Origin: JAYVYM01 sp046593925
Lineage (GTDB): Bacteria; Actinomycetota; Actinomycetes; Mycobacteriales; SCTD01
Length of the DNA: 49,050 bases
Direction: 5' to 3'
Assembly: GCA_046593925.1 (NCBI GenBank)
Contig: JBKJQN010000009.1
Span: 1-49,050 of the forward strand
In this document: positions 15,507 to 24,038 of the stretch, piece after piece
Numbering within the stretch: position 1 is the first letter of the stretch
Layout of the letters: the number at the start of each line of letters is the position of its first letter
Position numbers and translations under genes: made by a program
The notes under the pieces: generated by a model
What the model was told of the DNA's origin: nothing
The model's input: only the letters and a program-made list of their open reading frames with translations
Databases searched by the model: none

Positions 15507-16814
15507 GTGAGCACCCTCGCCGACGTACGACGCCAGCTGCGCCTGGCCGCCCTGCCCGCAGCGATGATGGCGTACGCGGCGCTGGGGGCGGCGCGTCGGG
15601 CCCGTGGCGAGGACCCGGCGACTGTCCGGCGCGACCTGCGGGCCCGCAACGCCGCGCGCACCCGGCGCACCCTCGGCTCGCTGCGCGGCGGCGCGCTCAA
15701 GGCCGGGCAGCTGCTCTCGACGATCGAGGCGGTACTCCCCCAGGACCCCGAGGGCAGCTGGCGCGAGGCCCTCGAGTCGTTGCAGCAGGACGTGCCGGCG
15801 CTGCCGTTCGCCGAGGTCGAGCCGGTGCTGCGGGCCGAGCTGGGCCTGCTCTGGCGCGGCCGGTTCGGTGCCTTCGACGAGTGCGCGGCCGCGGCGGCGT
15901 CGCTGGGCCAGGTGCACCGGGCGAACTGGCGGGGCCGGCCGGTGGCGGTGAAGATCCAGTACCCGGGCGTACGCGAGGCGCTCGCGACCGACCTGCGTGC
16001 GGTCTCCGCGTTGTCCCGGGTGGCGGCTCTCGTCGCCCGAGGACTGGCGCTGCCCCCGCTGGTCGCCGAGCTGCGCGAGCGGCTGACCGAGGAGCTGGAC
16101 TACCAGCACGAGGGCCGCGCGCAGGAGCGGTTCGCGGTGGCGTACGACGCCGACCCGGACATCCTGGTGCCGCACGTGCTGTTCGCCACGCCGCGGGTGC
16201 TGGTGACGGACTGGCTCGACGGCACGCCGCTCGCCGTGGTCGCCCGGAGGGGGAGCCAGGCCGAGCGGAACGCCGCCGCCATCAGGTTCCAGCGCTTCCT
16301 GGTCAGCGGCCCGGAGCGGGTCGGGCTGCTGCACACCGACCCGCATCCCGGCAACTTCCGGATGCTCGCCGACGGCCGGCTCGGCGTCCTTGACTTCGGC
16401 TCCTGCCTGGAGCTGCCCGGCATGCCCGCGACGTTCGGCCGGCTGATCTCGGCGCTGCTCACCGATGACCCGGACCTCGTGCTCGCGCGGCTGCGCCAGG
16501 ACGGCTTCGTCCGGCCGGGTGCCGATCTCGACGTGCGCGCCCTGGTCGACTATCTGGCCCCGTTCAGCGTGCCTGCCCGGCACGAGGAGTTCACCTTCAG
16601 CCGGGCGTGGCTGCGCGGGGAGTTCGGGCGCGTCAACGACCCGCGGGCACCCGATTTCGGCGTCGCGCTGCAGCTGACGCTGCCGGCGGAGCAGCTGTTC
16701 ACCCACCGGGTGTGGCTGTCGATGGTCGGGGTGCTGTGCCAGCTGGAGGCGACTGTGCCCGTCCGGCCGGTGCTGCGGCGGTGGCTGCCGGGCTTCGACC
16801 CGGCAACAACGTGA
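15507..16814 (+). CDS. ABC1/UbiB-family atypical kinase
   Basis: A 435-aa protein with the family signatures in order: LKAGQLLS (the KxGQ motif), AAAASLGQVH (the Ala-rich nucleotide loop), VAVKIQYPG with the ATP-binding Lys, a LTEELDYQHEG acidic segment, HTDPHPGNF (catalytic loop) and GVLDFG (metal-binding Asp). UbiB-type proteins support ubiquinone or, in actinomycetes, probably menaquinone/isoprenoid metabolism; the target here is unknown. The GTG start is 32 bases from the divergent SGNH gene. It is followed by a separate promoter and the zinc-finger gene. Confidence 0.92.
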   Translation: MSTLADVRRQLRLAALPAAMMAYAALGAARRARGEDPATVRRDLRARNAARTRRTLGSLRGGALKAGQLLSTIEAVLPQDPEGSWREALESLQQDVPALPFAEVEPVLRAELGLLWRGRFGAFDECAAAAASLGQVHRANWRGRPVAVKIQYPGVREALATDLRAVSALSRVAALVARGLALPPLVAELRERLTEELDYQHEGRAQERFAVAYDADPDILVPHVLFATPRVLVTDWLDGTPLAVVARRGSQAERNAAAIRFQRFLVSGPERVGLLHTDPHPGNFRMLADGRLGVLDFGSCLELPGMPATFGRLISALLTDDPDLVLARLRQDGFVRPGADLDVRALVDYLAPFSVPARHEEFTFSRAWLRGEFGRVNDPRAPDFGVALQLTLPAEQLFTHRVWLSMVGVLCQLEATVPVRPVLRRWLPGFDPATT

Positions 16815-16834
16815 GCCGTGGCGGTGGGCTCGGG

Positions 16835-16840
16835 TAGGAA
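16835..16840 (+). promoter_or_regulatory. -10-like box before the zinc-finger gene
   Basis: TAGGAA lies within GGTAGGAAGGGCGC, a 14-base string that recurs exactly before the serine hydrolase gene at 25322. It is followed by GGAGGTGA at 16853-16860, a near-complete match to the 16S rRNA 3' end, which fits a start at the second GTG (16864). Confidence 0.5.
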
Positions 16841-16863
16841 GGGCGCACACCTGGAGGTGAGTG

Positions 16864-17166
16864 GTGCACGTGCCAACTGACGTGACCGTCCCTGACCGGC
16901 GGTCGATCCTGCTCGCCCGGCTCGTGCGCGGGGACGCGTCAACGGCCGCAAGCAGCGGCTGCGCCACGAGCGGCGCGGCGCGCCACAGCGCCGGGCTCGC
17001 CGACGACGCCCGGCACGCCCTGGCGCGGCTCGATGCGGGCTGCGGCGAGCAGTGCGAGCGCTGCGGCGCGCGGCTCGACCCCGACCGCGTGGCCGCGGCG
17101 CCGGCGGCCACGACCTGCACCGGCTGCGCCCGCCCGGACCGCTTCGACGCCCGCTGGTGCCGCTGA
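16864..17166 (+). CDS. DksA/TraR-type zinc-finger protein
   Basis: A 100-aa protein whose C-terminal half is a DksA/TraR zinc finger: LDAGCGEQCERCGARLDP followed by AAPAATTCTGC gives two Cys pairs (CX2C and CX2C) about 20 residues apart. The N-terminal half is shorter than in DksA and lacks a clear coiled-coil tip with the DxxDxA motif, so direct action on RNA polymerase is uncertain. The ribosome site GGAGGTGA is only three bases from the first GTG (16861) and six from the second, so 16864 is chosen. The stop overlaps the next ATG (TGATG), making a two-gene operon. Confidence 0.8.
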   Translation: MHVPTDVTVPDRRSILLARLVRGDASTAASSGCATSGAARHSAGLADDARHALARLDAGCGEQCERCGARLDPDRVAAAPAATTCTGCARPDRFDARWCR

Positions 17167-18008
17167 TGGCCCGCGCCCGGGTCGAGCCCGGCGGGGGCCG
17201 GCACCCGGTCGACGGCGGTACGGCCGAGCTGCTGCGCGACTGGGACCGCGACGGCGGCTGGGAGCTGTCGATCGACGGTGTCCCGCAGTCCTACGTCGAC
17301 CTCGACGAGCCGACCTACCTCGACTTCGCGTACGTGCGGCTGATGGGCGACCTGCTCGACCTGCTCGCCGCGCCCGCTCTGCCCCTCACGGTCCTGCACC
17401 TGGGTGGTGGCGCGTGCACGCTGCCGCGCTATGTCGCGGCGACCCGCCCGGGCTCGACGCAGCTCGTCGTCGACGCCGACGGGCCGCTGGTCGACCTGGT
17501 CCGCGCCGAGCTCGGCACCGCCGGCTTCAAGCTCCGGGTCGGGGACGCCCGCCTGGAGCTGGCCCGGCTGGCCGAGGCAAGCAGCGACGTGGTGCTCGGG
17601 GACGTGTTCGACCAGGCTCGCGTCCCGGTGCACCTGACGACGGTCGAGCACGTCCGCGAGGTCGCGCGGGTGCTGCGGCCCGGCGGGACGTACGCCGTCA
17701 ACGTCGGTGACGGCAGCGGTCTCGCGTTCAGCCGCGGGCAGGTCGCGACGCTGCGCGCGGTGTTCGCGTACGTGCTGCTGATGGGTGACCCGGGGGTGCT
17801 GCGCGGACGGCGGTTCGGCAACCTGGTGCTGGTCGGCTCGGACACCCCCCTGCCGGTCGCGGGGCTGACCCGCAACGCGGCCCGCGCCGCCGGCACGGCG
17901 CGGGTCGTGAGCGGGCCGGACCTCGAGGCCTTCGCCGGCGGGGCGAAGGTGGTCACCGACGGGAACGCCGGACCCCCGCCGACGCCACCCGCCGACCTGT
18001 TTGGCTGA
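17166..18008 (+). CDS. Spermidine-synthase-like SAM-binding protein
   Basis: A 280-aa protein with the fold of polyamine synthases/class I methyltransferases. VLHLGGGACTLPRYVAA is the nucleotide motif I, LVVDADGPLVDL ends in the acidic ribose ligand, VGDARLELARL follows, and DVVLGDVFD occupies the place of the synthase catalytic Asp region. The N-terminal beta segment (SYVDLDEPTYLDFAYVRLMGD) is typical. Many actinobacterial members have unknown substrates, so true spermidine synthesis should not be assumed. The ATG overlaps the stop of the zinc-finger gene. The 3' end converges on the YbdK-type gene six bases away. Confidence 0.87.
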   Translation: MARARVEPGGGRHPVDGGTAELLRDWDRDGGWELSIDGVPQSYVDLDEPTYLDFAYVRLMGDLLDLLAAPALPLTVLHLGGGACTLPRYVAATRPGSTQLVVDADGPLVDLVRAELGTAGFKLRVGDARLELARLAEASSDVVLGDVFDQARVPVHLTTVEHVREVARVLRPGGTYAVNVGDGSGLAFSRGQVATLRAVFAYVLLMGDPGVLRGRRFGNLVLVGSDTPLPVAGLTRNAARAAGTARVVSGPDLEAFAGGAKVVTDGNAGPPPTPPADLFG

Positions 18009-18014
18009 GCCGGC

Positions 18015-19115
18015 TCAGCCCTGCTGTGCCTCGGCGCGCAGGGCGTGTACGACCTGCGCCAGGTCGCCGGTACGCGCCATCAGCTCGCGCTGGCGCTCCG
18101 CGGAGGTGCCCCGGGCGAGCGCGCCGGCCGCCAGGGCGGTGATCTCCGCGAGGTCGCCGCCGTCCTCGAGCGGGCCGGCGACCCGGCGCAGCAGGTCCCT
18201 CACGAGCTGCCCGGCCGGCAGTTGCTCCCCCGTGCGGGTGTCGAGCAGGGTGCCCTGCAGCCCGTACCTCGCGGCGCGCCACCTGGCTGCCCTGGCCAGC
18301 TCAGAGCGCAGCGCCGGCTCCGGCCGGCCCGCCAGCGCGTCGGCGGCGGCCTGCTGCACGAGGGCGCGGGCCAGCCCGGCGTGCAACAGCACGTCGTCCA
18401 GGCGCGGCATGGTGTCGGCTACGCGTACCTCGACGGTCGGATAGCGGGTGGACGGCCGGACGTCCCAGTAGAGGTGCGAGGCGTTGTCGGCGATACCCGA
18501 GCGGACCAGGGCGGCAACCGTGTCGTCGTACGCCGCGCGTGTCCCGAAGGTGTCCGGCAGGCCGGTCACGGGCCACCGCCCGAACCACTGCGTGCGGTAG
18601 CTGGCGTAGCCGGTGTCGTCGCCCTCCCAGTATGGCGAGCTCGACGACAGGGCGAGCAGCGCAGGCAGGTCGGGGCCCAGCCGGTCGAGCACCTGCACCG
18701 CGAGCTCGGGGTCCGGGACCGACACGTGCACGTGGCAGCCGGCGATCATCTGCTGCAGGGCGAGCAGCCCCCACCGCTCGTGCAGCTGCCGGTAGCGGTC
18801 CCCCTCGGACAGCCGCTGCTCACGCCAGGTGGAGAACGGATGCGTGCCGGCCGCCAGCACCCCGCAGCCCAGCTCAGCCGCCACAGCGGCGGCCCCGCGC
18901 CGCAGCCGCACCAGGTGTGTGCGCACCTCGGCGAGCGAGCTCGACACCGGCGTCGCGACCTCGAGCTGAGACGTACTGATCTCGCCCTGGACCTCCTCGC
19001 CCAGCCGGCGCTCGGCCTGCTCGACGACGTGCGGGGCGTCGGCGAGCGCGCCGGTCACCGCGTCGACCAGGTGGTACTCCTCCTCGACGCCCAGCGTCAG
19101 CCCCACGCTTGTCAT
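18015..19115 (-). CDS. Carboxylate-amine ligase, YbdK/GCS2 type
   Basis: A 366-aa ATP-dependent ligase of the glutamate-cysteine ligase 2 family. Characteristic stretches are LGVEEEYHLVD (metal/ATP-binding acidic residues) near the N-terminus, QGEISTSQLEVATPV, the HVHVSVPD strand and VEVRVADTMPRL. Enzymes of this type join a carboxylate to an amine, and weak gamma-glutamylcysteine synthesis has been shown for YbdK; the physiological substrate is unknown here. The start MTSVGLTLGVEEEY places the motif at the usual position. It is separated from the enoyl-CoA hydratase by 27 bases and may share its transcript. Confidence 0.9.
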   Translation of the reverse strand: MTSVGLTLGVEEEYHLVDAVTGALADAPHVVEQAERRLGEEVQGEISTSQLEVATPVSSSLAEVRTHLVRLRRGAAAVAAELGCGVLAAGTHPFSTWREQRLSEGDRYRQLHERWGLLALQQMIAGCHVHVSVPDPELAVQVLDRLGPDLPALLALSSSSPYWEGDDTGYASYRTQWFGRWPVTGLPDTFGTRAAYDDTVAALVRSGIADNASHLYWDVRPSTRYPTVEVRVADTMPRLDDVLLHAGLARALVQQAAADALAGRPEPALRSELARAARWRAARYGLQGTLLDTRTGEQLPAGQLVRDLLRRVAGPLEDGGDLAEITALAAGALARGTSAERQRELMARTGDLAQVVHALRAEAQQG

Positions 19116-19142
19116 CCGACGATGATGCCTGCGCTGCGCCGG

Positions 19143-19973
19143 TCAGCGCACGCCGCGGAAGTCCGGCGTCCGTTTGGCCAGGAACGCGGCGACCCCCTCG
19201 GCGTACTCGGGGCCGGTGAGCGAGCGCTGGTAGAGCGCGTGGACCGCCGCGTCCTCAGCGCGCTCCCCCCGGCCGATCGTAGCCAGCAGTGCCTTCGCGC
19301 CGACCTGCGACACCCTGGCGCGGGACGCCAACACCGCTGCGAGCTGCTGCGCCCGGGCCTCAACGGCCTCGGGCGCGTGCACCTCGTGGACCAAACCGAT
19401 CCGGAGCGCCGTGTCCGCGTCGACGAGCTCGCCGGTGAGCAGGAACCACGAGGCCCAGGACCGGCCGACGATATCGACGAGGCGGGCGGTCGACGGCAGG
19501 GCGTACACGATCCCGAGCCTGGCCGGGGTCACCCCGAACTGCGAGGTGGTGTCACAGACCCGCAGGTCACAGGCTGCGGCGACCTGCGTACCACCGCCAA
19601 CGGCCCAGCCCTGCACGAGCGCCAGCGTCGGCTTCGGGAAGTCGATGATCGCCCGCTCCCCACCGGTGACGGCCTCGCCGTACGCCGCCGCCGACTCCGG
19701 CGTGGAGCGCAACGTGGCGAACTCCGAGATGTCGGCGCCGGCCGAGAACGGTCCACCCGGAGTGCCGCGCAGTACCAGGACGTCGACCTCGTCGTCGGCC
19801 GCCAGCAGCGGCAGCAGCCGGCCGAGGGCGACCCACATCGCGTACGAGATCGCGTTGCGGCGCTCGGGCCGGTGCAGCTCGAGCGTGACGACGCCGCCGT
19901 CGCGCGTCACGAGCAGGGTGCCCCGGGCGTCCCCTATCGCGTCGTCGAGGAGGGCGGCGTCGGGGAGGTCCAC
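19143..19973 (-). CDS. Enoyl-CoA hydratase/isomerase family protein
   Basis: A 276-aa crotonase-fold protein. The N-terminal LELHRPERRNAISYAMW strand and helix, the CoA oxyanion loop FSAGADISEFATL, and the second oxyanion segment VQGWAVGGGTQVAAACDLRV are all present. The QFGVTPARLGIVYALPS segment follows, but the catalytic Glu of classical hydratases near this point is not obvious, so the reaction is uncertain. The start is taken as GTG at 19973 because homology begins about 20 residues downstream and an ATG nearby is in another frame. Likely cytosolic, in fatty-acid or amino-acid degradation. Confidence 0.88.
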   Translation of the reverse strand: MDLPDAALLDDAIGDARGTLLVTRDGGVVTLELHRPERRNAISYAMWVALGRLLPLLAADDEVDVLVLRGTPGGPFSAGADISEFATLRSTPESAAAYGEAVTGGERAIIDFPKPTLALVQGWAVGGGTQVAAACDLRVCDTTSQFGVTPARLGIVYALPSTARLVDIVGRSWASWFLLTGELVDADTALRIGLVHEVHAPEAVEARAQQLAAVLASRARVSQVGAKALLATIGRGERAEDAAVHALYQRSLTGPEYAEGVAAFLAKRTPDFRGVR

Positions 19974-20008
19974 GTCGCCATCCTGCCGGGTCCGGTGCAC
20001 AGGGCACC

Positions 20009-20086
20009 GCTTCCCCTTCGCCCGTGCACCTTTCGGGCCTGCCGGAACGCTCTCCCGGAGGGGAGGCGCCGTCGCGAAGGGGAGGC
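20009..20086 (-). repeat. 78-nt 3'-end dispersed element, copy A (after dinG)
   Basis: On the minus strand this element starts five bases after the DinG-type gene's stop. Its ends form an inverted repeat: 20074-20086 pairs with 20009-20021 with one G-T wobble. The interior carries a second CTCCCCT block and GAGAGCGT. It aligns without gaps with 31605-31682, about 55 of 78 bases identical by hand count, and the other copy also directly follows a stop codon in the same sense. It is probably a terminator or 3'-UTR element. Confidence 0.78.
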
Positions 20087-20091
20087 GGCGG

Positions 20092-22107
20092 TCACCGGCG
20101 AGGGGACGGGGACCGCCGTTGGGCGGGCGCCGGCCCAACGGGCAGCACGGCGGGGGCGTCGGTGTCGATCGCGCGCAGCGAGGCCAGCACGCCCTCGAGC
20201 GACCGGGCGCGGTAGAACGGCGGCAACGTCGCGAGCAGCACCGGGGCGTACGAGGCGGTGGCGAGCCGCGGGTCCAGAACCGCGACCACGCCCCGGTCGC
20301 CGGCGGCACGTAACAGCCGGCCGGCGCCCTGCGCGAGCAGCACAGCCGCGGGCGGCAGGGTCACCGACCGGAAGCCCTCCGCGCCGGCCGCCTCGAGCCG
20401 GGCCTGCACCAGCGGGTCGTCGACGTGCGCGAAGGGGATCCGGTCGATGACGACCAGCTGGCAGGCACTGCCAGGGGTGTCGACGCCCTGCCAGAACGAC
20501 CGGGTGCCGAACAGGCAGGTCCGGGCGTCCTGCGCGAACCGGTGCCCGAGCGCGCCCGGTGAGTCCTCGCCCTGCAGCAGCAACGGCAGGTCAGGCAGCG
20601 CCGCGCGCACCGACGCGGCCGCCCGCGCCGCGGCCGCCGTCGAGCTGAACAGGCCGAGGGTGCGGCCGCCGGCCGCGGTGAGCAGCTCGACGAGCAGCGC
20701 GTCGACGGCGGGGGCCCAGCCCGGCGACGACGGCAGCGGCAGGTCGGAGGCCACCCACAGCTGCGCCTGCCGCGGATAGTCGAACGGGCTGCCGGCGTCC
20801 AGGTGCCGCCAGCGCAGCGGTGGCACGTCGTCGGTGGTCGGTGCGACGGCCTCGCCGGGGTCCAGCCCGAGGGCGCGTGCGGTGTGGTCGAAGGACCCGC
20901 CGAGCGTGAGGGTCGCCGAGGTCGCGATCACCGTCGCCACTCCGAACAGCCTGGTCGCGAGGGCGTCCCCGACGGCCAGCGGGGACACCCGCAGACGTAC
21001 CGAGCCGGGCTCCCCCACCGCGTAGGTCGCGCTCGCCACCGTCGGCACCCGCAGCTCCGACGCGGCCTGCCCGACGTCGGTCAGCGACTGCCGGGCCCGT
21101 TCGCGCTGCGCCCTCGCGGCTTCGTCGAGATCGCCCAGGTCGCGACCCAGCTCGGCCGCGGCGGCCCCGCAGGACGTCTCGACGAGGGCGAGGACGTCGC
21201 GCGCAGCGTCGGGCAGCACCCGCAGCCAACCCGGCGCGGTGCTGGCCAGCAGTCCTTCGAGTGCGTCGGCGGCGCCCTGCAGCCGCTCGCGGGTGGTCGC
21301 GCTCAACGCGTCGGGGGCGGCACCGACGGCCCTGCGTACGTCGGAGCGGCTCAGCTCGTGGGTCAACGCCTCGGTCGCCGAGGCCACGAACTCGTGCGCC
21401 TCGTCCAGCACCACGACGTCGTGCTCGGGCAGCACGCTGACGTCGGTGAACACGTGCAGCGCCAGCAGCGCGTGGTTGGCCACGACGATGTCGGCCTCCT
21501 TCGCGGCCTCGCGGGCCTGCTCGGCGAAGCAGTCGACGAGGTCGGGGCAGCGCCGGCCCAGGCAGTCACGGGCCGACACCGACACCTGCCGCCAGGCCCG
21601 GTCGGTGACCGGGAACGGCACTTCGTCGCGGTCGCCCGAGGTCGTCTCGTCCGCCCAGGCGCGCAGCCGCAGCACCTGCTGCTCGAGCCCCGACGGTTCG
21701 GTCTCGAACAGCCCGTCCGGCTCGGCGACGGCGCCCGGGCCACCGCGCACCTGCTGCAGACACAGGTAGTTGCCGCGACCCTTGGCCAGGGCGTACGTGG
21801 GGGTGCGCCCGAGCGGGCCGGTCAGCGCCACCACCAGGCGGGGCAGGTCCTTGTCGACCAGCTGTGCCTGCAGCGCCTTCGTGGCGGTGGCCACGACGAC
21901 CCGGCGGCCGCTCGCAAGCGCCGGCACCAGGTAGCCCAGCGACTTCCCGGTGCCCGTGCCGGCCTGGACCAGCAGGTGCTCGCGCCGCCGCAGCGCGCCG
22001 TCGACCGCGGCGGCCATCTGGCGCTGGCCGGCGCGCATCTGCGACGCTGGCACCCCGGACAGCGCGGCGTCCAGCAGCCGAAGCACCCGGTCCGCCAGGC
22101 TCACCAC
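20092..22107 (-). CDS. dinG: DinG/XPD-type ATP-dependent DNA helicase
   Basis: A 671-aa superfamily 2 helicase. The Walker A motif is AGTGTGKSLGYL, the DEAH box is VVLDEAHEF, and motif III is VIATSATLT. The C-terminal motor has GTRSFWQGVDTPG, IDRIPFAHVDDP and QGAGRLLRAAGDRG. Between motifs I and II lie four cysteines (NYLC, then DCLGRRCPDLVDC) that suit the Fe-S cluster of XPD/DinG helicases. It likely unwinds R-loops, D-loops or replication intermediates. Two adjacent GTG codons (22107 and 22104) are candidate starts; the first is used. The gene is divergent from a methyltransferase and ends beside a dispersed element. Confidence 0.91.
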   Translation of the reverse strand: MVSLADRVLRLLDAALSGVPASQMRAGQRQMAAAVDGALRRREHLLVQAGTGTGKSLGYLVPALASGRRVVVATATKALQAQLVDKDLPRLVVALTGPLGRTPTYALAKGRGNYLCLQQVRGGPGAVAEPDGLFETEPSGLEQQVLRLRAWADETTSGDRDEVPFPVTDRAWRQVSVSARDCLGRRCPDLVDCFAEQAREAAKEADIVVANHALLALHVFTDVSVLPEHDVVVLDEAHEFVASATEALTHELSRSDVRRAVGAAPDALSATTRERLQGAADALEGLLASTAPGWLRVLPDAARDVLALVETSCGAAAAELGRDLGDLDEAARAQRERARQSLTDVGQAASELRVPTVASATYAVGEPGSVRLRVSPLAVGDALATRLFGVATVIATSATLTLGGSFDHTARALGLDPGEAVAPTTDDVPPLRWRHLDAGSPFDYPRQAQLWVASDLPLPSSPGWAPAVDALLVELLTAAGGRTLGLFSSTAAAARAAASVRAALPDLPLLLQGEDSPGALGHRFAQDARTCLFGTRSFWQGVDTPGSACQLVVIDRIPFAHVDDPLVQARLEAAGAEGFRSVTLPPAAVLLAQGAGRLLRAAGDRGVVAVLDPRLATASYAPVLLATLPPFYRARSLEGVLASLRAIDTDAPAVLPVGPAPAQRRSPSPRR

Positions 22108-22178
22108 CGTTTCAGTATCGGCGGTCGTCGCTCGCCGCCGGCTCTTTTCCACACAGCCACATGGGAGTGTGCTCGGCG

Positions 22179-22958
22179 ATGACCTGGCGGATGGCAGATG
22201 AGGGCTGGGGCCGGCGAGCTGCAGACATGGCGGCGCTGATCGAGCCGTCCTCGGTGCGCGAGTACGTCGCCGTCCACCGGCGGCTGGGGCTGCAGGCCGG
22301 CGAGGCGCTGCTCGACGTCGCCTGCGGGGCCGGGCTCGCACTGGAGCTGGCCGCCGTCCAGGGCGCCGTGTTGGCCGGGGTCGACGCCTCTCCCCGGCTG
22401 GTCGCGGTCGCCCGGCTGCGCAACCCGGGCGCCGACATCAGGATTGGCGACATGGCCGCGGAGCACTTCCCGGCCGCCTCGTTCGACGTCGTGACCAGCT
22501 TCCGCGGGATCTGGGGCACCACGCCCGGCGCGATGGCCCAGGTGCGTCGGGTGCTCCGGCCGGGCGGCCGGGTGGCGCTGACGTTCTGGGCGGACATGGC
22601 CGGGTCGCCGGGCGGGGCGCTGCTCGCGCCGTTCCGGCTCGCTGAGCCGCCGCAGCTCGCCCACCAGTCCGCGATGGTCGCCCTGAAGCACCCCGGCGCC
22701 GCAGCGCAGTTCCTCACCGACGCCGACCTGCTGCCGGGCGAGGTCTTCGCTGTGCCGTCCGTGCTGGAGTTCGCCGACCCCGAGCACTTCGCGCGGGGCC
22801 TTGCCTCGACCGGCCCCGGCTTCCAGGCCGTCCAGGCGGCCGGCGAGCAGGCCTTTCACGACGCCTGCCTGCTCGCGGCGCAGCCGTTCGTCCGTGCCGG
22901 CCTGCCGATCCGTGCCGAGCTGCCGCTGCTCGGCATCCTGGGCCGGGCACCGGCCTGA
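22179..22958 (+). CDS. Class I SAM-dependent methyltransferase
   Basis: A 259-aa methyltransferase with motif I LLDVACGAGLALELA, an acidic residue after strand 2 (GVDASPRLVAVA), IRIGDMAAEHFP and FDVVTSFRGIWGTTPG, then VLRPGGRVALTFW. The target is unknown; the overall look is that of UbiE/Methyltransf_11 small-molecule enzymes. Three in-frame ATGs occur near the start (22161, 22179, 22191). 22179 is chosen because GGGAG stands ten bases before it and because the family usually begins MTW... before a GWGRRA-like segment. Confidence 0.85.
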   Translation: MTWRMADEGWGRRAADMAALIEPSSVREYVAVHRRLGLQAGEALLDVACGAGLALELAAVQGAVLAGVDASPRLVAVARLRNPGADIRIGDMAAEHFPAASFDVVTSFRGIWGTTPGAMAQVRRVLRPGGRVALTFWADMAGSPGGALLAPFRLAEPPQLAHQSAMVALKHPGAAAQFLTDADLLPGEVFAVPSVLEFADPEHFARGLASTGPGFQAVQAAGEQAFHDACLLAAQPFVRAGLPIRAELPLLGILGRAPA

Positions 22959-23048
22959 CCTGACCTGACCTCCATCCGCCCATCGGACCCGCGACGCGCC
23001 GGTGTCGGCGAGCGCGACGTCCGGGCTGACCTGGCCCGCCGTCCGGAG

Positions 23049-24038
23049 CTACTTCGAGACTGTGGACTGCGCCTCCGTCTCGATCTGGACGCTCCCGAAC
23101 GCGCCCCTGCCCCGCACGGTCACCCGCTTCGACCCCGGTTCATCGCAGGCCTTGCAGTCGTTGCTCCCGAAGATGATGAACCCGCCGTCGTCGACGAGCG
23201 CATCATTCGGAACGACGACCGTGACGCTGCCGAACAGGACAGCGACGTCCCGCGGCTCGCCAACCTGCACGTGCACAACTCGGCTGCCGAAAACCGCGGC
23301 GCTGTCGGCGGTGACCACCGAACCGGCGCCGAACAGCGCTGCGGCCAGTGCCACGACACCGACGATGCCGCGGTGGGAGCGCCGGTGGCGACGCTGCTTC
23401 GCCGCTGCACGGCCCTTCGACGCCGGCGCTGTCAGCCCACCGACCTTGCGCAGCGACACCGCACCGGTCGCCTGCGCGTCGGGGGCCGGGCCGTGGCCGA
23501 CGACCACCGCGCCCATCACCGCGTACGACGTCAGGTGGACGACGGGCGCGCCGGGTCGCGGAGGGTCCAGGTGCATCTCGCGCGAACCCATCAGCGACAT
23601 CCCGTACAGGTGCACCTCCACCCCGCGGGGGACGCGCACCTCGACGCTCCCCATCACCGCGACCGCCCGCACCCGGACGTCGGTCGGCAGGTCTGCCCGT
23701 CGCAGGTCGATCAGCCCACTGCCCAGGACGGCGTACGCCTCGGTCCCCTGGCCGGCAGCGACCGGCCCGGCCAGCTCGTCGCCGGACAGGACGGCGAGCG
23801 CCCGCCGGGTCCGCGGACGCCGGCCGGGCGTGGGCGGGCCGACGGGTGTTGCCGCTGTGGGTGCCGCCAGGTCTCGGGTCGTCGCGTCCAGGTCGTCTCG
23901 TGTGCGGGACTGCCAGACGGCGCCGGTGCGCTGCTCGTACTCCGCCAGGGTGATCTGCCCGTCGCCGACGGCCTGCTGCAGGCGCGCGTCGACGGCCCAG
24001 CGCTCGGTGTCTCCGATGCGTATCCCGAGCTCGTCCAT
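23049..24038 (-). CDS. DUF1707 membrane protein with LiaF-like C-terminus
   Basis: A 329-aa protein. Residues 1-60 are a DUF1707 (SHOCT-like) domain: IRIGDTERWAVDARLQQA, then DGQITLAEYEQRTGAVWQSR. A beta-rich region follows with repeated VMGSVEVRVPRG/LMGSREM patterns like those of LiaF-type cell-wall-active proteins. A cluster of basic residues (KQRRHRRSHRG) precedes a single membrane helix (GIVGVVALAAALFGAG). A second beta-rich domain after it (VAVLFGSVTVVVPND, then IIFGSNDCKAC) would lie on the far side of the membrane. The role may be in envelope-stress sensing; this is inferred. Its promoter side carries the dispersed two-hairpin element. Confidence 0.82.
   Translation of the reverse strand: MDELGIRIGDTERWAVDARLQQAVGDGQITLAEYEQRTGAVWQSRTRDDLDATTRDLAAPTAATPVGPPTPGRRPRTRRALAVLSGDELAGPVAAGQGTEAYAVLGSGLIDLRRADLPTDVRVRAVAVMGSVEVRVPRGVEVHLYGMSLMGSREMHLDPPRPGAPVVHLTSYAVMGAVVVGHGPAPDAQATGAVSLRKVGGLTAPASKGRAAAKQRRHRRSHRGIVGVVALAAALFGAGSVVTADSAAVFGSRVVHVQVGEPRDVAVLFGSVTVVVPNDALVDDGGFIIFGSNDCKACDEPGSKRVTVRGRGAFGSVQIETEAQSTVSK

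Noticed and set aside
15138..17651. An 837-codon minus-strand frame spanning the ABC1, zinc-finger and spermidine-synthase-like genes
   Set aside because: It crosses three genes with clear motifs on the other strand and resembles no protein.
22955..22972. Short tandem run of CTGAC units after the methyltransferase gene
   Set aside because: Only about three perfect units; too short to treat as a functional repeat.
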